A DNA stretch of 64,000 bases, taken from the NCBI GenBank assembly GCA_965215025.1, contig CBDCCV010000001.1:682001-746000 (forward strand), given 5' to 3'. This document shows positions 59,642 to 64,000 of the stretch, piece after piece. Within the stretch, counting starts at the first letter, position 1; each line of letters starts with the position of its first letter. The notes beneath the pieces were generated by a model. The model saw only the letters and a list, made by a program, of their open reading frames with translations, did not search any database and was not told where the DNA came from. The position numbers and the translations under genes were made by a program. The stretch comes from CBDCCV01 sp965215025. GTDB taxonomy: Bacteria > Bacteroidota > Rhodothermia > Rhodothermales > Salinibacteraceae.

Positions 59642-62119
59642 ATGTGGAAGAACTACCTCAAGACCGCCTACCGCACCCTCGCTCGGCAGAAGGGCTACGC
59701 CTTTATCAACATCGCCGGCCTCACGCTCGGCCTGGCAAGCTGCCTTGTCATCTTTCAGTACGTCGCCTTCGAGTACAGCTTTGACCGTTTCCATGAGCAC
59801 GAGGGCGACCTCTACCGCGTGACCCAGGCGTTGGCCCGGCCCGGCGAGGAGCTTGAGCCGGGGGCGTTCACGCCCCACGCGCTGGCGCCGGCCCTGACCG
59901 AGGCCGTGCCCGAGATCCGCCATGCCACGCGACTCCACCCGGAGTACGCCCCCGCCGTCGTCTCCAGCGCGGGGCGTCCCGAGCGGGTCTTCGAGGAAGA
60001 GGAGGTCTTCTACGCCGACCCTGCCTTCCTGGAGATGTTCACCTTCCCGCTCGTGGCAGGCTCCAGGGAAGAGGCCCTGAAGCCGGGCACCGTGCTCCTC
60101 TCCGAGTCGGCGGCCGAGAAATACTTCGGCGAAGAGAACCCCATCGGGCAGGTGCTCGGCTGGACGGGCGCCGTCGAGGGAAGCTACCGCGTGGCCGGCG
60201 TCTTCCAGGACGTCCCCGCCAACTCGCACCTCCAGTTCGACTTCCTGCTCCCGATGGAGGACCTCCTCCGGGGCGAGACATACAGCGCGCCTGACAGAGC
60301 CTGGAGCTGGAACAACTTCTACACCTACGTCCAGCTTCGCCCTGAGGCCGACCCCACCGGGGCCGAGCGGAAGATGACGGAGGTGTACATGGCCCATTAC
60401 CCCGAATCCTTCCGAGAGCAGGGCATAACGGCACGCCTGAACGCGCAGCCGCTCCAGGATGTCCACCTCAACGCCGGCGTCTCCGCGCCCGAGGTGTTCG
60501 TCACAGGCAGCTACCGGACGGTATACTTCTTCACTGTGATCGGCCTGGTGACGCTCGTCATCGCGCTCCTCAACTACATCAACCTCGCCACGGCGCGGGC
60601 GCTCGACCGGGCGCGCGAGGTGGGCGTGCGCAAAGCCGTGGGCGCGCAGCGCGAGCAACTCATCCGGCAATTCCTCTTCGAGTCGGCGCTGACGAACGGG
60701 ATTGCCGCCGCGCTCGCGGTGCTCCTGGCGACCTCACTCACGCCGGTGGTGAATAACCTGGCCGGGACGCAGCTCACGGGAGCGCTCTGGACGAACCCGC
60801 AGTTCTGGGTCGCCTTTCTCGTGACGTTCGGCGCCGGCACGCTGCTGGCCGGGTTGTACCCGGCGTTCGTGCTCTCCTCCTTCCGGCCCGCCTCCGTACT
60901 TAAAGGGAAAGCGGGTTCGTTGGCGGGCGGGCTTTGGCTGCGGCGGGGGCTTGTCGTGCTGCAGTTCGCAGCCTCCTTCGCGCTCGTGGCCGGGACGGCC
61001 GTCGTTTACAATCAGCTCCACTACATGCGAGGCATGGACCTGGGCCTCGACCTGGAGCAGGTCCTCACTGTGAAGGCGCCGCGTGTGCTCCCGGAGGGAA
61101 CGGACCAAGAGGCGGCCTTGACCACCTTCACCCAGGAGCTGCGGCGCCTCCCGGACGTCCGGCAGGTCGCCACGTCGGTGACGCTTCCGGGGCAGGGGTT
61201 CAACTGGAACGGGGCCAGCGTCCGGCGAGCGACGGATGACCCCACCAGCGCGATCCGCGGCGTCGTCACGTGGATTGACACCAGCTTCGCCGACCTGTAC
61301 GGGCTGGAGCTGGTGGCCGGCGAGGGGTTCTCGGACGCCACGGTGTCTGATGCGGAGGCGTCTGACGCAGAGGAGGAGGAGGAGGAGGAGGAGGCGCCGC
61401 TACCTCTGATCGCGAACGAGACGGCCGTCCAGACGCTCGGCTTCGCCTCGCCCGCCGAGGCCGTAGGCCAGAGCCTGGTCCTTGGCGACATAGACGCGCG
61501 CGTCGTCGGCGTGTTCGAGGACTTCAACTGGACCTCGGCCCACACGGCGCGCGAGAACATCTTCTTCGGGTACGTGGGCGCGGGGCGGCAGGTCTCCCTC
61601 AAGGTGGGGGCAGATAACCTCCCCAGCACCATCGCCGCCGTAGAGCAGATCTATAAGGCCCGCTTCCCCGGCAATCCCTTCAGCTACAGCTTTGTGGACG
61701 AGCAGTTCGACCAGCAGTACCGCGACGATCAGCGCTTCGCCACGCTGTTCACGGTTTTTGCCGCGCTGGCCATCTTCATCGCCTGCCTGGGCCTCTTCGG
61801 GCTGGCCGCCTTCACCGCGCAACAGCGCACGAAGGAGATTGGCATCCGCAAGGTGCTGGGCGCTTCCGTTTCCGGAATCGTGGCGCTGCTCTCGAAGGAC
61901 TTCTTTCAGCTCGTGGTCATCGCCTTCATCGTGGGGGCACCGGTGGCTTACCTCGCCATGCGGCAATGGCTCTACGGCTTCGCCTACCGCATTGAGATCG
62001 GCGTGGGCCTCTTCGCCCTTGCCGGCGGCCTCGTGCTCTTCGTCGCCCTTTTGACGGTGAGCTACCACGCCGCCAAGGCTGCGCTGAGCGACCCGGTCCA
62101 GAGCCTGCGGCACGAGTGA
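59642..62119 (+). CDS. FtsX/MacB-type ABC permease (permease 4)
   Basis: 825 aa, the longest. First TM AFINIAGLTLGLASCLVIFQYV, coupling motif RAREVGVRKAVGAQREQL, second TM VVLQFAASFALVAGTAVVY, TKEIGIRKVLGASVSGIVALLSKDFFQ, end DPVQSLRHE. Odd feature: an acidic insertion (SDAEASDAEEEEEEEEAP) in the second periplasmic domain, encoded by eight GAG codons in a row. Confidence 0.93.
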   Translation: MWKNYLKTAYRTLARQKGYAFINIAGLTLGLASCLVIFQYVAFEYSFDRFHEHEGDLYRVTQALARPGEELEPGAFTPHALAPALTEAVPEIRHATRLHPEYAPAVVSSAGRPERVFEEEEVFYADPAFLEMFTFPLVAGSREEALKPGTVLLSESAAEKYFGEENPIGQVLGWTGAVEGSYRVAGVFQDVPANSHLQFDFLLPMEDLLRGETYSAPDRAWSWNNFYTYVQLRPEADPTGAERKMTEVYMAHYPESFREQGITARLNAQPLQDVHLNAGVSAPEVFVTGSYRTVYFFTVIGLVTLVIALLNYINLATARALDRAREVGVRKAVGAQREQLIRQFLFESALTNGIAAALAVLLATSLTPVVNNLAGTQLTGALWTNPQFWVAFLVTFGAGTLLAGLYPAFVLSSFRPASVLKGKAGSLAGGLWLRRGLVVLQFAASFALVAGTAVVYNQLHYMRGMDLGLDLEQVLTVKAPRVLPEGTDQEAALTTFTQELRRLPDVRQVATSVTLPGQGFNWNGASVRRATDDPTSAIRGVVTWIDTSFADLYGLELVAGEGFSDATVSDAEASDAEEEEEEEEAPLPLIANETAVQTLGFASPAEAVGQSLVLGDIDARVVGVFEDFNWTSAHTARENIFFGYVGAGRQVSLKVGADNLPSTIAAVEQIYKARFPGNPFSYSFVDEQFDQQYRDDQRFATLFTVFAALAIFIACLGLFGLAAFTAQQRTKEIGIRKVLGASVSGIVALLSKDFFQLVVIAFIVGAPVAYLAMRQWLYGFAYRIEIGVGLFALAGGLVLFVALLTVSYHAAKAALSDPVQSLRHE
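61370..61393 (+). repeat. GAG trinucleotide repeat (8 copies) inside permease 4
   Basis: Eight perfect GAG codons coding for a Glu run. Copy changes keep the frame, so the acidic loop can vary in length. Confidence 0.95.
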
Positions 62120-62171
62120 CCCCGCACGAGCGACCCGTGATCACCTCCTGCCCCCCGCCGACACCTGCACT

Positions 62172-62444
62172 ATGAACCAGATCTGCATCCGCATCCCCAC
62201 GCTGCGCACCGGCGAACCCATCGAGCTGGACGTGACCATCGGCGGCCGGAAGCGGCTCATGCACTACCGCGTCGAGCAGGTAGACTCTGCCGCGGCCGCC
62301 TCGGGGGCCGAGCGCATCGAGCGCCTGCACGCTTTCGTGAACGGCTACGACCGCGGCTGGGAACTCGTCCAGATCGGCACGCCGAGCGCCGAGGGCTTCG
62401 TCCCCGTCATGTTCCGCCAAGCGCAGCCCGCGCCCCTCGCTTAA
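62172..62444 (+). CDS. Small unknown protein
   Basis: 90 aa. MNQICIRIPTLRTGEPIELDVTIGGRKRLMHYRVEQV suggests a small beta-rich protein, then a helix (ERIERLHAFVNGYDRGWELVQIG). No signal peptide or membrane segment. Lies inside the permease series (52 bp after permease 4, 8 bp before permease 5), so it is probably co-transcribed. Function unknown. Confidence 0.75.
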   Translation: MNQICIRIPTLRTGEPIELDVTIGGRKRLMHYRVEQVDSAAAASGAERIERLHAFVNGYDRGWELVQIGTPSAEGFVPVMFRQAQPAPLA

Positions 62445-62452
62445 GCCCCGTC

Positions 62453-64000
62453 ATGCTCCAGAACTACCTCAAGGTCGCCCTGCGCAGCCTGCGGCGCGAC
62501 GCCGGCTTCTCGGCCATCAACCTCTTCGGCCTCGCCGTGGGGATCGCCGTTTGCCTTTTAATCTTCCTCTTCGTCCGTCACCAGTGGCGCGCCGACCGCT
62601 TCCACGAGAACGCCTCTCGCATCGCGCGCGTGACGACGTGGGCGGGTGAGAACCGCTTCGCCGCCGCGCCGCCGCCCGTCGGCCCCGCACTTGCGGCAGA
62701 GCATCCGGGCGTGGAGGAGGTCGTGCGGATGGCGCAGTATCTTAGCGCGATTGTCGAGCGCGGGCCGAACCGCTTCGAGATGGAGTACCTGCAGACGGAG
62801 CCGTCCTTCTTCCGCGTCTTCGACTTCGACCTCGCCGCAGGCGACGAGAAGACGGCGCTGGCCGAGCCGTACACGGCCGTGCTCTCCGAGGAGGTGGCGA
62901 CGAAGCTCTTCGGCCAAGAAGATCCCGTCGGGCGGACGTTCACGTGGCAGAACGTGGGCACCTTCACCGTCACCGGCATTCTGGCCGAGCCGCCCGGCCC
63001 GACGCATCTGGACTACGGCCTCGTCTTCTCCTACGCCACGCGCGCCGCCCGCGAGGACGAGCGCGAGGCGGACTGGCAGCACCTCGGCCGCGAGTACGCC
63101 TATCTCCTGCTGAGCGAAAGTGCCGACCCGGCCTCCGTCGAAGCGGCCCTGAACAGCCTCGGCCGGCGCCACTGGCCCGAGCACGTGGCCGCGCGCTGGC
63201 GCTTCCAGCTCCAGCCGCTCACCGCCATCGCCCTCGGCTCGTTCAGCCTGTGGAACCGCATCCAGAGCGGCGGCCTGACCTGGACGATCCTCTTCGTCCT
63301 TATAGGGCTGGCCGCCGTCGTGCTCCTCGCCGCCGGGTTCAACTACGTGAACCTGACGGTGGCGCGCTCGCTCGGGCGGGCCAAGGAGATCGGCGTCCGG
63401 AAAGCCGTGGGCGCGCAGCGGACGCAGCTCGTCGGGCAGTTTTTGTGCGAGGCCGTGCTGACGACGTTTTTCGCCATGCTTCTCGCGCTCGTCCTCTTGC
63501 AAGGGCTGGTGCCGGCGTTCGAGCGCCTCTCGATCATGCAGTTTTTCGAGATGGACCGGCTGAGCTTCGCCGAGGAGCCGATGTGGGCGCTGTGGCTCGC
63601 GGGCTTCGCGGCGGCGGTGGGCCTCGTGGCGGGAGCGTACCCGGCCTTCGTCCTCTCGCGCCCGTCGCCGACGCAGATTTTGAAGCCCGCTTCCACGGCC
63701 TCGGTGTGGAAAGGCGTCCTCTCGGTGAACCTGCGCAAGGGGCTGATGGCGCTCCAGATCGTCTTCGCCCTCGTCCTCGTGATCTCGACGGCGCACCTGT
63801 ACCAGCAAGCCTCGGCCATGCTTGGGGCGGATCACGGCTTCCGCACCGAAGGCGTCTTCGGCGTGGGGCTGCGCGGCGTGGACTACGCCACGTTCCGCCA
63901 GGAGGCCGAGAAGGTGCCCGGCGTCGCCGGCGTGACGGGCATCTCGGACATCTTCGTCGGCGGCGACTACGACCACCGCGACCTGAGCCGGCCCGAGGCG
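62453..64000 (+). CDS. FtsX/MacB-type ABC permease (permease 5), 3' end outside window
   Basis: 516 codons visible. First TM AINLFGLAVGIAVCLLIFLFV, periplasmic domain, coupling motif RAKEIGVRKAVGAQRTQL, three helices, a further TM LMALQIVFALVLVISTAHLY and the beginning of the second periplasmic domain. Same family as permeases 1-4; C-terminal half is cut by the window. Confidence 0.92.
   Translation, partial: MLQNYLKVALRSLRRDAGFSAINLFGLAVGIAVCLLIFLFVRHQWRADRFHENASRIARVTTWAGENRFAAAPPPVGPALAAEHPGVEEVVRMAQYLSAIVERGPNRFEMEYLQTEPSFFRVFDFDLAAGDEKTALAEPYTAVLSEEVATKLFGQEDPVGRTFTWQNVGTFTVTGILAEPPGPTHLDYGLVFSYATRAAREDEREADWQHLGREYAYLLLSESADPASVEAALNSLGRRHWPEHVAARWRFQLQPLTAIALGSFSLWNRIQSGGLTWTILFVLIGLAAVVLLAAGFNYVNLTVARSLGRAKEIGVRKAVGAQRTQLVGQFLCEAVLTTFFAMLLALVLLQGLVPAFERLSIMQFFEMDRLSFAEEPMWALWLAGFAAAVGLVAGAYPAFVLSRPSPTQILKPASTASVWKGVLSVNLRKGLMALQIVFALVLVISTAHLYQQASAMLGADHGFRTEGVFGVGLRGVDYATFRQEAEKVPGVAGVTGISDIFVGGDYDHRDLSRPEA

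Noticed and set aside
62558..63976. 472-codon ORF opposite permease 5
   Set aside because: Mirror of a clearly homologous permease; no independent support.

Overview
The window reads as a chromosome fragment from a high-GC bacterium of the Rhodothermota (Bacteroidota-related marine/halophilic group, e.g. relatives of Rhodothermus, Salinibacter and Rubricoccus). This is inferred from gene content: an atpD-atpC pair detached from the other ATP synthase genes, a ba3-type oxidase beside a HiPIP, an ECF sigma factor paired with a TPR serine/threonine kinase, large FtsX/MacB permeases in tandem, and a miaB / sigma54-activator / lptE neighbourhood. No marker gene such as 16S rRNA is present, so the placement is tentative.

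Layout. 1-4900: end of a secreted protein, an XRE-ImmA/PIN module, an M49-type peptidase lipoprotein and an MNT/HEPN pair. 4900-13700: D-threonine-aldolase-like enzyme, periplasmic beta carbonic anhydrase, a lipoprotein, atpC-atpD, a large zinc metalloprotease and an alpha/beta hydrolase. 13900-18600: accessory block with HigBA, two cupins, an FAD oxidoreductase, a SnoaL-like protein, a truncated hemoglobin and a decayed methyltransferase gene. 18700-28500: ECF sigma/kinase pair, thiL, a PIN/UPF0175 module, anmK, a TPR protein, a GT2 glycosyltransferase and lptE. 28500-38250: sigma54 activator, DUF4286 protein, miaB, a DUF3667-like membrane protein, ribE, a Uma2 nuclease, ribD, two unknown proteins, plsC and tRNA-Gln. 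38480-45900: a lipoprotein, then the respiratory operon (76-aa membrane protein, subunits IIa, II and I, HiPIP, SCO-like, SCO1, PCu(A)C) and a hydrolase. 45900-64000: an NtrC-type two-component system diverging from an exporter operon with a HlyD adaptor, one ATPase, five large permeases (the last cut by the window end) and one permease relic, interrupted by a PIN module.

How it fits together. The respiratory block looks like a complete kit: oxidase subunits, two copper-delivery proteins and a candidate electron donor. The exporter operon has a textbook sigma54 promoter preceded by tandem palindromes, placed directly between it and the divergent NtrC-type regulator, so the two-component system very probably controls the exporter.

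The most unusual signals are not single genes. (1) Many core genes lack a Shine-Dalgarno sequence and are instead preceded by a C-rich, G-poor leader with an apparent period of about 8 nt; several preceding stop codons are followed by the G-rich complement. Several accessory genes have ordinary GGAGG-type sites. (2) Several accessory inserts are bordered by a second, diverged copy of one end of the neighbouring host gene (thiL 5' end, atpC 3' end, a permease leader plus start codon, FAD-oxidoreductase 3' end). (3) Several genes survive only as their two ends, with the middle deleted. Together these suggest a recurrent insertion/deletion process at gene boundaries that deserves a genome-wide search.
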